From: JADLGL01 sp050184415
GTDB lineage: Bacteria > Pseudomonadota > Alphaproteobacteria > Rhizobiales > Kaistiaceae
Reading direction: 5' to 3'
Length of the DNA: 64,000 bases
NCBI GenBank assembly: GCA_050184415.1
Contig: JBFXAJ010000006.1
Span: 62,001 to 126,000, forward strand
Made by a program: the position numbers and the translations under genes
In this document: one piece after another, positions 1 to 8,192 of the stretch
How positions within the stretch are numbered: position 1 is the first letter of the stretch
Layout: every line of letters starts with the position of its first letter
Notes under the pieces: model-generated
Seen by the model: only the letters and a program-made list of their open reading frames with translations
What the model was told of the DNA's origin: nothing
Database searches by the model: none

Positions 1-27
1 CGCTGCCCGCCGGGTAAGCTTGTGCAT
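1..27 (-). CDS. 5' end of an unidentified CDS leaving the window
   Basis: An ATG at 25-27 on the minus strand follows an AGGGGA ribosome binding site about 6 bases upstream. Nine codons (MHKLTRRAA) remain before the window edge. The lysine and arginines could open a signal peptide, but too little is present to name it. It lies downstream of the amidase on the same strand and could belong to the same operon. Confidence 0.4.
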
Positions 28-89
28 GACGGTGTCCCCTTCTGAGCTATGTCGTTGAAGAGGAACGCAAGAGCCATGCCGATCCCTCC

Positions 90-1529
90 TCAGGCGGCGA
101 TCGGCGGGCGCGGCATTGGCGGCATGAGCTGTTCGAACGACGCCGCCGCCGTGATCAACGCAGCGTCGGCGAAGCGACGGCCCATGATGTGGAGGCCGAC
201 CGGAAGCCCGTCGGAGGTCCATCCGGCAGGAAGGCTTGCCGCCGGCTGGCCGGTCAGGTTTGCCACGAAGAGGGCGGGGGTCCAGGCGTCATCTGCGACG
301 GCGACGCCGCCGATCTCGCCCGGCCCATCGCGGTCGAGGGCGAAGGCGCCGCAGCCCACCGTCGGCGACAGCACGAGGTCATATCGTGCCATCAGGCGGT
401 CCATCGCGGCGTTGACACGCTTCCGCTCGGTGATGGCATCGGTGAAATCCTCCGCCGTCCAGCGTGCGTCGAGGACACGGCGAAGGCCCGGCGTCAGGTC
501 GCCTTCCCTGCCCTTCGCGAGCGCGCGGAGGCCGCTGAGATCCGTCTCCAAGGCGACGATGGCGCGGTAGGCGGGCGTCACGTCCGGGACGTCCGGCACG
601 ACGTCATCGACCTCACAGCCGAGGTCGGCCTCGAACCGCCGGACGGCCGTGGCGATCGCCGCCTTGACGTCCGGGGCCGGCGGCAGCCCGCCCCAGGAGC
701 TGACATAGGCGACGCGAAGTCCGAGTTTCTCGCGCGGCCGCGCGGCCTCGCGCCAGCGCACGCCTTCGTCCGGCACCGACAGGCGGTCGCGCGGATCGGG
801 TCCGGCCATCGCCTCGATCATCGCGGCGGCATCGGCCACCGATCGGGCCAGCGGCCCGAGATGCTCGACCGACTCCCAGCCGGAGGCGCCGGGATAGCGC
901 GCGTCGCGGCAGCCGGGCCACAGCGGGATCCGCCCCATTGACGGCTTGATGCCGACGAGACCGCAGAATGCAGCCGGCAGGCGGACCGAGCCGCCGCCGT
1001 CGCTGCCGAGGGCGAGCGGCACGATCCCGGCGGCCACGGCGGCCGCCGAACCGGCGCTCGAGCCGCCCGAGGTGCGATCGGGGTTCCACGGATTGCGCGT
1101 GGTGGGAAACAGGCGGTTGTGGCCGATGCCGCCATAGCCGAACTCGGCGGCGTTGGTCTTGCCTATGGTGATGGCGCCGGCCACCCCCAGGCGCTCGACG
1201 ACGACGTCATCGGTGTCGGGAACGAAATCCGCATAGAGCCGCGAGCCGAAGGTGGTGCGAAGGCCCTTCGTCAGGACGAGGTCCTTGATCGCGACCGGGA
1301 CGCCGGCAAGCGCGCCAACAGCCTCGCCTGCCGCGATGCGGCGGTCCAAGGTCGCGGCATCGGAGAGAGCGTCCTCGGCAGCGACGGCAGTGAACGCATG
1401 GAGCTGCGGATCGACCCGCGCGATCGCGTCGAGGGTCGAGCGCACGAGCTCCACGGCGGAAAGCTTCCGGGTGCGCACGAGATCGGCCAGCGCCGTGGCG
1501 CTCGGCCAGCGGGGAAGTGCAAAGGTCAT
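90..1529 (-). CDS. Amidase, amidase-signature family
   Basis: This 479-residue protein hydrolyses an amide to a carboxylate and ammonia; the substrate cannot be read from sequence. The Lys-Ser-Ser triad is visible: Lys82 in VAIKDL, Ser157 in the GGSSAGSAAA glycine-serine loop, and Ser181 in GSDGGGSVR. The spacing of 75 and 24 residues matches that of GatA-type amidases. Length is normal and no signal peptide is seen, so it is cytoplasmic. The ATG is preceded by GAGG at a good distance. It lies 69 bases downstream of the binding-protein gene on the same strand, so it is probably co-transcribed with the peptide importer and acts on an imported amide. GatA itself is unlikely because no gatB or gatC is nearby. 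Confidence 0.9.
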   Translation of the reverse strand: MTFALPRWPSATALADLVRTRKLSAVELVRSTLDAIARVDPQLHAFTAVAAEDALSDAATLDRRIAAGEAVGALAGVPVAIKDLVLTKGLRTTFGSRLYADFVPDTDDVVVERLGVAGAITIGKTNAAEFGYGGIGHNRLFPTTRNPWNPDRTSGGSSAGSAAAVAAGIVPLALGSDGGGSVRLPAAFCGLVGIKPSMGRIPLWPGCRDARYPGASGWESVEHLGPLARSVADAAAMIEAMAGPDPRDRLSVPDEGVRWREAARPREKLGLRVAYVSSWGGLPPAPDVKAAIATAVRRFEADLGCEVDDVVPDVPDVTPAYRAIVALETDLSGLRALAKGREGDLTPGLRRVLDARWTAEDFTDAITERKRVNAAMDRLMARYDLVLSPTVGCGAFALDRDGPGEIGGVAVADDAWTPALFVANLTGQPAASLPAGWTSDGLPVGLHIMGRRFADAALITAAASFEQLMPPMPRPPIAA

Positions 1530-1598
1530 GACGCCTCGGAGACGGGGGACGTGAAAAGTCCCGCCGCGGGATCGCGGCGGGACGGTTCGGGCCGGAGG

Positions 1599-3227
1599 CT
1601 AGGGGTCGCGATAGAGGGTCCGGAAATCGAGGACGAGGTGGAACCAGTAGGTGTAGCCCTCGATGTCCTGCTGCATGGCGACGTCGCGGAAATCCTGGAC
1701 CAGCGGGATGCGCGGCACGTCGTCGAAAGCGATCTGGATGAAGCCTTCCACGGCTTCCTCATAGGCGGCGCGGTCCGGCTCGAACCGGGCCTGGTCGATG
1801 AGGGCGTCGAGCGCGGGGTTCTGGTAGTTCATCGAGTTGAACACCGTGTTGTTCCCGCCGTGATAGGTCCAGTAGAAGTAGTACTCCGGATAGTTCAGCC
1901 ATGCCTTGAAGGACATGATGTCCATCGGCATGTCCTTGGCGGCGAGGCGCGTGTACCAGTTCGCGCCGGGGATCTCCTCGATCTCGACCGTGACGCCGAT
2001 CTGCCGGAGGCTGTCCTGGATCAGGAGCGCGATCGGCTCGCGGGTCGCCGAGACGGTGAGGTCGTAGGACAGCGTCGTCGTGAAGCCGTCGGCATAGCCG
2101 GCCTCGGCCAGGAGCGCGCGGGCGCGGTCGAGGTCGTAGACATAGGGTGATGGCTGCGGCCACGCGGTGGTGGTCACCTCGGCGGGGCCGCCGAACATGC
2201 CGATGCCGCGGTCGAACATCGCGTTGTGGAGGATGTCGTCATAGGGGATCGCATAGGCGATCGCCTGGCGGACCAGCGGATCGTCGAACGGTTCCATGGT
2301 CGTGTTCATGTCGACATAGATCAGCTCGGCGTCGACGGGGGTGCCGATCACCTTGAGCTGCCCGGCCTCGACCAGTTCGGCGAAATCGCGCGGCGGCAGG
2401 TTGAACGACAGGTCGGCATCGCCGCGCTCGAGGAGCGCGCGCCGGCTGCCCGCCGACGCGATCTGGCGCGAGATCACCCGCTCCATCGCCGGCAGCTCGC
2501 CGGACGTCCAGTCCTCGAAGCGGGTGAAGACTATCTCGGAGCCCGGCGTCCACGACGCGACGGTATAGGCGCCGCCGCCGGCGTCGTTGCGGCCGACCCA
2601 TTCGAGCGCCCACGGGTCCTCGGGCGTCGCGTGCTCGAGCGCCAGCGTCGAGTTGATGATCATCGGCACCGGCACCGCGAGGTTCGCCAGCATCAGCGGG
2701 TTCGGCCGCGGGAAGTCGACGCGGATCGTGTGGTCGTCGATGACGACGAACTGATCGGGCGAGGTCATCTCCGACGCGCCCATCTGCGTGGTCGGGAAGC
2801 CGCCGACCGACACCGCACGGTCGAGCGACCATTTCACGTCGGCCGCGGTCACCGGCCGTCCGTCATGGAACACGGCATCCGGACGGAGATGGAAGGTGAT
2901 GGAGGTGCCGTCCTCCGAGAACTCCCAGCTCTCGGCGAGCTCGGGTTCGAACGTCGTGTAGTCGTAGCTCCAACTCCCGTCGGGGAGCTGGATGCGGGCG
3001 TGGGTGATGAGGCGGTCGTAGACGTTCCACGACACCTGGTGGGTGGGAACGTTGGCGGTCGCGGCGTGGATGTCGAGGGTCGCGGGACCCTCCTCTTCCA
3101 CGATGACGATGACGTCGGCGCGGGACTGGGCGAGCGCGGGCACGACCAGCGCAGTGGTCCCGGCAAGAGCCAGGGCCAAAGCCGCCGATCGGATCAGCCG
3201 GCCCGGCATGGGGCGGAAAAGCTGCAC
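1599..3227 (-). CDS. Periplasmic substrate-binding protein of a peptide-type ABC importer (SBP family 5)
   Basis: This is the binding component for the permease and ATPase genes that run divergently at 3643-7418. I chose the GTG at 3225-3227 (542 residues) because an AAGGAG site lies 7 bases upstream; longer reading frames lack a site and would put about 23 residues before the signal peptide. The mature protein follows a signal peptide ending near VVPALAQ. Family hallmarks include the N-terminal segment ATLDIHAATANVPTHQVSWN, the YDRLI block, and FHLRPDAVFHDGRPVTAADVKWSLDRA. Ligand specificity within the family (dipeptides, oligopeptides, glutathione, opines) cannot be assigned. A sigma-54 promoter match lies upstream. 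Confidence 0.9.
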   Translation of the reverse strand: MQLFRPMPGRLIRSAALALALAGTTALVVPALAQSRADVIVIVEEEGPATLDIHAATANVPTHQVSWNVYDRLITHARIQLPDGSWSYDYTTFEPELAESWEFSEDGTSITFHLRPDAVFHDGRPVTAADVKWSLDRAVSVGGFPTTQMGASEMTSPDQFVVIDDHTIRVDFPRPNPLMLANLAVPVPMIINSTLALEHATPEDPWALEWVGRNDAGGGAYTVASWTPGSEIVFTRFEDWTSGELPAMERVISRQIASAGSRRALLERGDADLSFNLPPRDFAELVEAGQLKVIGTPVDAELIYVDMNTTMEPFDDPLVRQAIAYAIPYDDILHNAMFDRGIGMFGGPAEVTTTAWPQPSPYVYDLDRARALLAEAGYADGFTTTLSYDLTVSATREPIALLIQDSLRQIGVTVEIEEIPGANWYTRLAAKDMPMDIMSFKAWLNYPEYYFYWTYHGGNNTVFNSMNYQNPALDALIDQARFEPDRAAYEEAVEGFIQIAFDDVPRIPLVQDFRDVAMQQDIEGYTYWFHLVLDFRTLYRDP

Positions 3228-3287
3228 GAGAGGGCTCCTTGAGACGTCCGGTCGCGGAGTGCGAAGGATCAGGCACATGACTGTCAG

Positions 3288-3302
3288 GCAAGTCACGTGC
3301 CA
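3288..3302 (-). promoter_or_regulatory. Sigma-54 promoter candidate for the binding-protein gene
   Basis: The minus strand reads TGGCAC-GTGAC-TTGC. This is an exact match to the TGGCAC-N5-TTGC consensus with the required GG-N10-GC spacing. The predicted transcript would begin near 3276, about 50 bases before the GTG start. Confidence 0.7.
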
Positions 3303-3489
3303 TTACATCAGGATGCGGAAAGAACCGCGGATCGCCGCCATTCCTCCCATAGCTTCGGATATGTTCCGGGGCTAGCGCATTCATGTTACATGCGTATAAA
3401 TCATGTGCAGATGCCGAGATTCTAGTCGTCACAGTCTGCTGACAGCAGGCAGAATGACTTCAATGCAAGGCTATCCGCGCGGCGCGAAC

Positions 3490-3504
3490 TGGCACTGCCA
3501 TTGC
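3490..3504 (+). promoter_or_regulatory. Sigma-54 promoter candidate for the peptide importer permease operon
   Basis: The sequence TGGCAC-TGCCA-TTGC matches the sigma-54 consensus exactly, with GG and GC separated by 10 bases. Transcription would start near 3516, leaving a leader of about 127 bases before the permease. About 190 bases separate it from the opposing minus-strand promoter, which leaves room for an activator and a DNA-bending protein. Confidence 0.7.
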
Positions 3505-3642
3505 TTGAGCCATAGTCATGAACATGACCTCCGGCCCGCGCACCTGTCGCACGAGTGGAAACCTCGTCAGAGAAGGAGAGGCGTGGATGCCCGGCATGAA
3601 GCCGAGCATGACGAGCGATGGTGACGGTGCCGGAGGATCGCC

Positions 3643-4656
3643 ATGACGCGCATCGTCCTCATGCGTCTCCTGGCGGCGATCCCGAACCTCATCGGTGTGA
3701 TCGTCATCGCCTTCATCGTGACCCGGCTCCTACCCGGCGATCCGGCCGCGTACTATGCCGGCCCGACCGCCACCGCTGCCACGATCGAGGAAACCCGCCA
3801 GCGCCTCGGCCTCGACGGCTCCGTGCTGTCGCAATTCTTCACCTATGTCGGCCAGCTCTTCCGCGGCGATCTCGGCGACTCGCTGTCCTCGGGTCAGCCG
3901 GTGCTGGACGATTTCGCGCGCCGGATTCCCGCCTCCCTCGAACTCACCTTCGCCGCGCTGTTCATCGCGGTCGGCGGCGGCATCTTCCTCGGCGTCCGCT
4001 CGGCGCTACGGCCTGGGGGCGTGATCGACCGGATCACGTCGGTCGTGTCCGCGATCGGCCAGGCCGTGCCGACCTTCTTCCTAGGCCTCCTCCTCGTCTT
4101 CGTCTTCTACTACCTCCTGCAATGGGCCCCTTCGCCCCTCGGCCGCCTCTCCTTCATGTGGTCGCCGCCGCAGCCGCATACCGGCTTCTGGACCATCGAC
4201 GCCCTCATCGACGGCAATCTTCCGCTGTTCTTCGAGCTGCTCCGGCAGGTGGCGCTGCCGGTGATCACCCTCGCCTGGTTCGGCATTGGCCCGATCGCCC
4301 GCATCACGCGCACCAGCATGATCGACGTCTTGTCGAGCGATTATGTCCGCACCGCCCGCGCCACCGGTCTCAGCCGGCGAAAAGTGCTGTGGCGCTACGG
4401 CTTCCGGAACGCCCTCGCCCCGGTGCTGCACACGACCGCGATGGTGTTCTCCTTCATGCTTGGGGCGAATGTGCTCGTGGAGGACGTGTTCGGCTGGCCG
4501 GGCGTCGGCGCCTACACGGTGGAGGCGGTGCTCGTCTCCGACTATGCGCCGGTGCAGGGCTACATCCTCCTGATGGCGGCGCTCTACATCGTCGTGAACC
4601 TCGCCATCGACATCGCGACCGTCCTCGTCGACCCGCGGGTGCGCTACGATGGTTGA
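3643..4656 (+). CDS. Peptide-type ABC importer permease, DppB-like
   Basis: This 337-residue inner-membrane protein is one of the two channel subunits of the importer. The N-terminal segment LMRLLAAIPNLIGVIVIAFIVTRLLPGDPA is typical of DppB/OppB. The ATPase-contacting EAA-like loop is visible around DYVRTARATGLSRRKVLWRYGFRNAL. GGAGG lies 6 bases before the ATG. It overlaps the next gene by 8 bases, indicating translational coupling. Confidence 0.93.
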   Translation: MTRIVLMRLLAAIPNLIGVIVIAFIVTRLLPGDPAAYYAGPTATAATIEETRQRLGLDGSVLSQFFTYVGQLFRGDLGDSLSSGQPVLDDFARRIPASLELTFAALFIAVGGGIFLGVRSALRPGGVIDRITSVVSAIGQAVPTFFLGLLLVFVFYYLLQWAPSPLGRLSFMWSPPQPHTGFWTIDALIDGNLPLFFELLRQVALPVITLAWFGIGPIARITRTSMIDVLSSDYVRTARATGLSRRKVLWRYGFRNALAPVLHTTAMVFSFMLGANVLVEDVFGWPGVGAYTVEAVLVSDYAPVQGYILLMAALYIVVNLAIDIATVLVDPRVRYDG

Positions 4657-5500
4657 CCGGACCGTTGCCGACGCGCCGCCTAGAAAAATCCGCTTCCGGA
4701 TCCGCGGCGGCTCGTGGAGCCTCTGGCTCGTCGGCCTCCTCGTCTTCCTCGCGATCTTCGGGCCGCTGATCGTCCCCTACGACCCGCTGGCGACCAACGC
4801 CCAGGCCGATTTCCAGCCGCCGTCCTTCGCGCATCTCTTCGGGACCGACGATGTCGGCCGCGACGTCTTCAGCCGCGTGATCGTGGCGACGCGGCTCGAC
4901 CTCCTGATCGCCCTGGGCGCCGTGCTGCTGTCGCTCGGCGCCGGCGTCGCGCTCGGCGCGATGGCCGGCTGGGCTGGCGGCTGGCCGGACCGCATCGTGT
5001 CGCGCCTGGTCGACACTATCATGGGCTTCCCGCTGTTTGTCCTTGCCGTCGGCATCGCAGCGGGGATGGGCAACTCGGTCTGGAGCGTCGTGATCGCGAC
5101 CGCGGTCGTGAACCTGCCGCTCTATGCAAGGACGACCCGGAGCGAGGTGAACAAGCGGCGCAATGCCGGCTTCGTGCAGGCGGCACGGCTGTCCGGCATA
5201 CGGCCGCTGAAAATCGTCGCGCTGCACATCCTGCCGAACATCGCGCCGATCCTGGCCGTGCAGTGCTCGCTCAATGTCGGCTGGGCGATCCTCAATGCCG
5301 CCGGCCTCTCCTTCATCGGTCTCGGCATCCGGCCGCCGACGCCCGAATGGGGCATCATGGTCGCCGACGGCGCCGAGTATCTCTATTCCGGCGAATGGTG
5401 GCTGTTCCTGTTCCCCGGCCTCGTCCTCGTCCTCTCGGTGCTCGCCTTCGCCGGTCTCGGCGACTATCTCCGCGACCGCCTCGATCCGAAGCGCGCATGA
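4649..5500 (+). CDS. Peptide-type ABC importer permease, DppC-like
   Basis: This 283-residue inner-membrane protein is the second channel subunit. It has an N-terminal membrane helix, the conserved LFGTDDVGRDVFSRVI block after the first periplasmic loop, and the EAA-like loop around FVQAARLSGIRPLKIVALHILPN. Both ends overlap neighbours (8 bases upstream, 4 bases ATGA downstream), so B, C, D and F are one tight operon. Confidence 0.93.
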   Translation: MVDRTVADAPPRKIRFRIRGGSWSLWLVGLLVFLAIFGPLIVPYDPLATNAQADFQPPSFAHLFGTDDVGRDVFSRVIVATRLDLLIALGAVLLSLGAGVALGAMAGWAGGWPDRIVSRLVDTIMGFPLFVLAVGIAAGMGNSVWSVVIATAVVNLPLYARTTRSEVNKRRNAGFVQAARLSGIRPLKIVALHILPNIAPILAVQCSLNVGWAILNAAGLSFIGLGIRPPTPEWGIMVADGAEYLYSGEWWLFLFPGLVLVLSVLAFAGLGDYLRDRLDPKRA

Positions 5501-6471
5501 ACGCCGTGACCGCGATCGCCGCCCCGCTGCTCTCGATCCGGGGCCTTTCGATCCGCTTCAGCGGCCGGCCGGTCGCGACCGTCGAGGGCGTCAGCTTCGA
5601 CATCCCGCGCGCCGCGACAGTGGCCCTCGTGGGCGAGAGCGGCTCGGGAAAATCAATCATCGCCCATAGCCTCGTCGGGATCCTCACCAGCGCCGCGACC
5701 GTGACCGCCGACGCGATGCTGTTCGACGGCGTCCACGTCGCCGCGCTGGCCCGCCGCGAGGCGCTGCGCGGAAAGCACATCGGCATGGTGTTCCAAAACG
5801 CCCGCGCGGCCCTGAACCCGACCCTTTCGATCGGCGCCCAGATCGCCGACGTCATTTCCCGGCATCGCCGGCTGCGCGGCCGCGCGCTGCGGGAGGCCGT
5901 GGTCGCCGCGCTCGCCTCGGTGCTGATCCCCGATCCCGCGCGGCGCGCCAAGGCGTATCCGCACGAGCTGTCGGGCGGCATGTGCCAGCGCGTCATGCTG
6001 GCGCTGGCGATGGCGGGCGAGCCGGACCTCCTGATCGCCGACGAGCCGACCACCGGCCTCGACACGACGACGCAGGCGGCGGTGCTCGATCTCCTCGCGG
6101 CGGAAGCGGCGCGGCGGCACATGGCGACGCTCTTCATCACCCACGACCTCGGGCTCGCCCGCGACTACGCCGACCGCGTCGCCGTGCTCCACGCCGGCCA
6201 GCTCGTCGAGGACGGCCTCGCCGCGTCGGTCTTCGCGGCGCCCCGCCACCCCTACACGGCAAAGCTCCTCCGCGCCGTGCCCGCCTATGCCGCCGCCGTC
6301 GCCGATCTCGGCGGCATCCCGGGCTCCTTCCCCGACCTTCGCGGCGCCGTGCCGGCATGCCGTTTCGCCGACCGCTGCGATCGCGCCGTCGACCGCTGCC
6401 GCGCCGAGACGCCACCACTCGAAGCGCTGCCGCCGGACAGCCACATCGCCTGTTTCAGGCCGCTCCGATGA
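5497..6471 (+). CDS. Peptide-type ABC importer ATP-binding protein, DppD-like
   Basis: This 324-residue cytoplasmic ATPase energises the importer. Visible motifs are Walker A GESGSGKS (residues 46-53), the signature ELSGGMCQRV, Walker B LLIADEPTTGLD and the switch histidine in FITHD. The C-terminal tail carries the cysteine-rich oligopeptide-type extension (CRFADRCDRAVDRC). I used the ATG that overlaps the DppC stop as ATGA; the longer open frame upstream is a shadow of dppC. Confidence 0.93.
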   Translation: MNAVTAIAAPLLSIRGLSIRFSGRPVATVEGVSFDIPRAATVALVGESGSGKSIIAHSLVGILTSAATVTADAMLFDGVHVAALARREALRGKHIGMVFQNARAALNPTLSIGAQIADVISRHRRLRGRALREAVVAALASVLIPDPARRAKAYPHELSGGMCQRVMLALAMAGEPDLLIADEPTTGLDTTTQAAVLDLLAAEAARRHMATLFITHDLGLARDYADRVAVLHAGQLVEDGLAASVFAAPRHPYTAKLLRAVPAYAAAVADLGGIPGSFPDLRGAVPACRFADRCDRAVDRCRAETPPLEALPPDSHIACFRPLR

Positions 6472-7418
6472 CCGCGCTCCTCGAAGTCGTCGGCCTCTCG
6501 AAGCGTTTCCCGGTCGGCCGCGACGAACTCTACGCGCTCGACGATGTCGGCTTCCGGCTGGAGCGCGGCGGCAGCATCGGCATCATCGGGGAGAGCGGCT
6601 CCGGGAAATCGACGCTGGCCTCGATTCTCGCGCGGCTCGAAGACCCGGCCGAAGGCGCGGTGCTGCTCGACGGCGCGCGCGATATCGCCGGGACGCCAGC
6701 GCGCGCGTTCGGCGCCGATCCCGCGCGGCGCGACATCCAGCTCGTCTTCCAGTCGGCGGGCGACGCGCTCAACCCCGCCTTCTCGGTCGCGCAGAACATC
6801 GCCGTCGGCCTCGGCACCATCCGTCTCGACGCAGCGACGCGCGAACGCGTCCGCGCGGTCGCAAGCGACGTCGACCTCGGCCTCGATCTCCTCGACCGCC
6901 GGCCGCACCAGCTTTCGGGCGGCCAGCAGGCGCGGGTCGGCATCGCTCGGGCGCTGATCTCCGAACCGCGGCTGCTGATCCTCGACGAACCCACGGCGGC
7001 GCTCGACGTCTCGGTCCAGGCGACGATCCTCCGCCTCGTCGACCGCCTTCGCCGCGAGCGCGGGCTCTCCCTCGTCTTCATCTCGCACGATCTCGAAGTC
7101 GTCCGGCTGATGTGCGACAGCGTCCTGGTGCTCTATCTCGGCCGGGTCGTGGAATACGGGCTGGTGACGGAGGTCCTTGCCGCGCCGAAGCATCCCTACA
7201 CGCGGGCGCTGATGGCGTCGGCGCCGGGCGATCGCCACGCCCCGTTCCGCCTCACCGGCGACATCCCGAGCCCGATCGGGACGCCCCGCGACCAGTGCCT
7301 CCTCAGCCCACGCTGCCCGCTCGCTGACGACATCTGCCGCCGCGAGCGGCCCGTCCTTCGTGAGATCGGCGATCGTGTCGTCGCCTGCCATCACGCCGAG
7401 TCAGCGACGCCAAGCTGA
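6468..7418 (+). CDS. Peptide-type ABC importer ATP-binding protein, DppF-like
   Basis: This 316-residue ATPase pairs with the preceding one. Walker A GESGSGKS is at residues 41-48, the signature reads LSGGQQARVGIARAL, Walker B is LLILDEPTAALD, and FISHD supplies the switch histidine. A short version of the family's C-terminal cysteine-containing tail is present (CLLSPRCPLADDIC). The start overlaps the previous stop as ATGA. It converges on the XRE-cupin gene with only 9 bases between stop codons; a 6-bp hairpin (CTGAGC-N5-GCTCAG, 7415-7431) sits on the junction. Confidence 0.92.
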   Translation: MTALLEVVGLSKRFPVGRDELYALDDVGFRLERGGSIGIIGESGSGKSTLASILARLEDPAEGAVLLDGARDIAGTPARAFGADPARRDIQLVFQSAGDALNPAFSVAQNIAVGLGTIRLDAATRERVRAVASDVDLGLDLLDRRPHQLSGGQQARVGIARALISEPRLLILDEPTAALDVSVQATILRLVDRLRRERGLSLVFISHDLEVVRLMCDSVLVLYLGRVVEYGLVTEVLAAPKHPYTRALMASAPGDRHAPFRLTGDIPSPIGTPRDQCLLSPRCPLADDICRRERPVLREIGDRVVACHHAESATPS

Positions 7419-7427
7419 GCGCCAGGC

Positions 7428-8033
7428 TCAGTGCACCTGCGGGGTGTTCACCCAGACGATGCGCGCGACCGTGGTGCCGGAATTGCGGTAGCTGTTGGCA
7501 AGATGCGCCTTGAAGAAGAACGAGTCGCCGGTCCCCATCTGGTAGGTCGTGCCGTCGATCGTGAGCTCGATCTCGCCCTCGATGAGGATGCCGACCGCCT
7601 CGCCCTGATGGGTGATCAGATCGATCTTCTCCCCGCCGGGCTCGACGTTGTGGATGTTGGCCTCGAGGAGGTTGCCGGCAGCGAGCGGCACCAGCCGCTC
7701 ATAGGACACGCCGCGCCCGCTCCGCAGGGCATCGCCACTCACCACCATGCGCTCGCCGGCACGCTGCACCAGCCGGTGCTGGTCGATCTCGAGCCCGAAG
7801 AACGAGGAGAGGTCGCGGTCGAGCGCGGTGACGATCCGGTTCAGCATCGCGAGCGACGGCAGCACCTTCCCCGCCTCGATCTTCGAGATCATGCTCTCGT
7901 CGCAGCCGACCTGATCGGCGACCTCGCGCATCCTGAGGCCCTTCAGGAGGCGCGCGTGGCGGACGCGGGCCCCGAGCTGGAGCGTATCGATGCCGCCATT
8001 GTCGCCGCCATCCCTCGCGCCACGCTCTGCCAC
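7428..8033 (-). CDS. XRE-family regulator with C-terminal cupin domain
   Basis: This transcription factor has an N-terminal helix-turn-helix (about residues 18-72: LGARVRHARLLKGLRMREVADQ, ESMISKIEAGKVLPS) and a C-terminal cupin barrel (about 120-200) that would bind a small effector. The architecture is that of PuuR-type regulators of amine and amino-acid catabolism. I chose the GTG at 8031-8033 (201 residues) because GGAAGG lies 5 bases upstream; a GTG at 8055-8057 has no visible site. Its position between the importer and gamma-glutamyltransferase suggests it senses a peptide, amine or amino acid and controls one of them. That is inference. Confidence 0.88.
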   Translation of the reverse strand: MAERGARDGGDNGGIDTLQLGARVRHARLLKGLRMREVADQVGCDESMISKIEAGKVLPSLAMLNRIVTALDRDLSSFFGLEIDQHRLVQRAGERMVVSGDALRSGRGVSYERLVPLAAGNLLEANIHNVEPGGEKIDLITHQGEAVGILIEGEIELTIDGTTYQMGTGDSFFFKAHLANSYRNSGTTVARIVWVNTPQVH

Positions 8034-8192
8034 TGAAGCCTTCCGAACCAACGACACCGACCGTGACTGTTATGCAAGCGGCATGAGCCGACTGCAACCT
8101 GATGCGTCCTACCGCAAGCGTACGGACGAACCGGGCCTGCTCGGCGAGGCGCCGGCATCGACCGGCCCTTCGCCTAATCGTGGCCAGCAACG

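Noticed and set aside
4454..5227. Long open frame on the minus strand opposite the DppB/DppC permease genes
   Set aside because: It is rich in Arg, Asp and Glu with no domain, and mirrors the GC-rich third positions of the real genes. Similar mirror frames lie opposite most genes here, such as 6285-7394 and 8253-9605.
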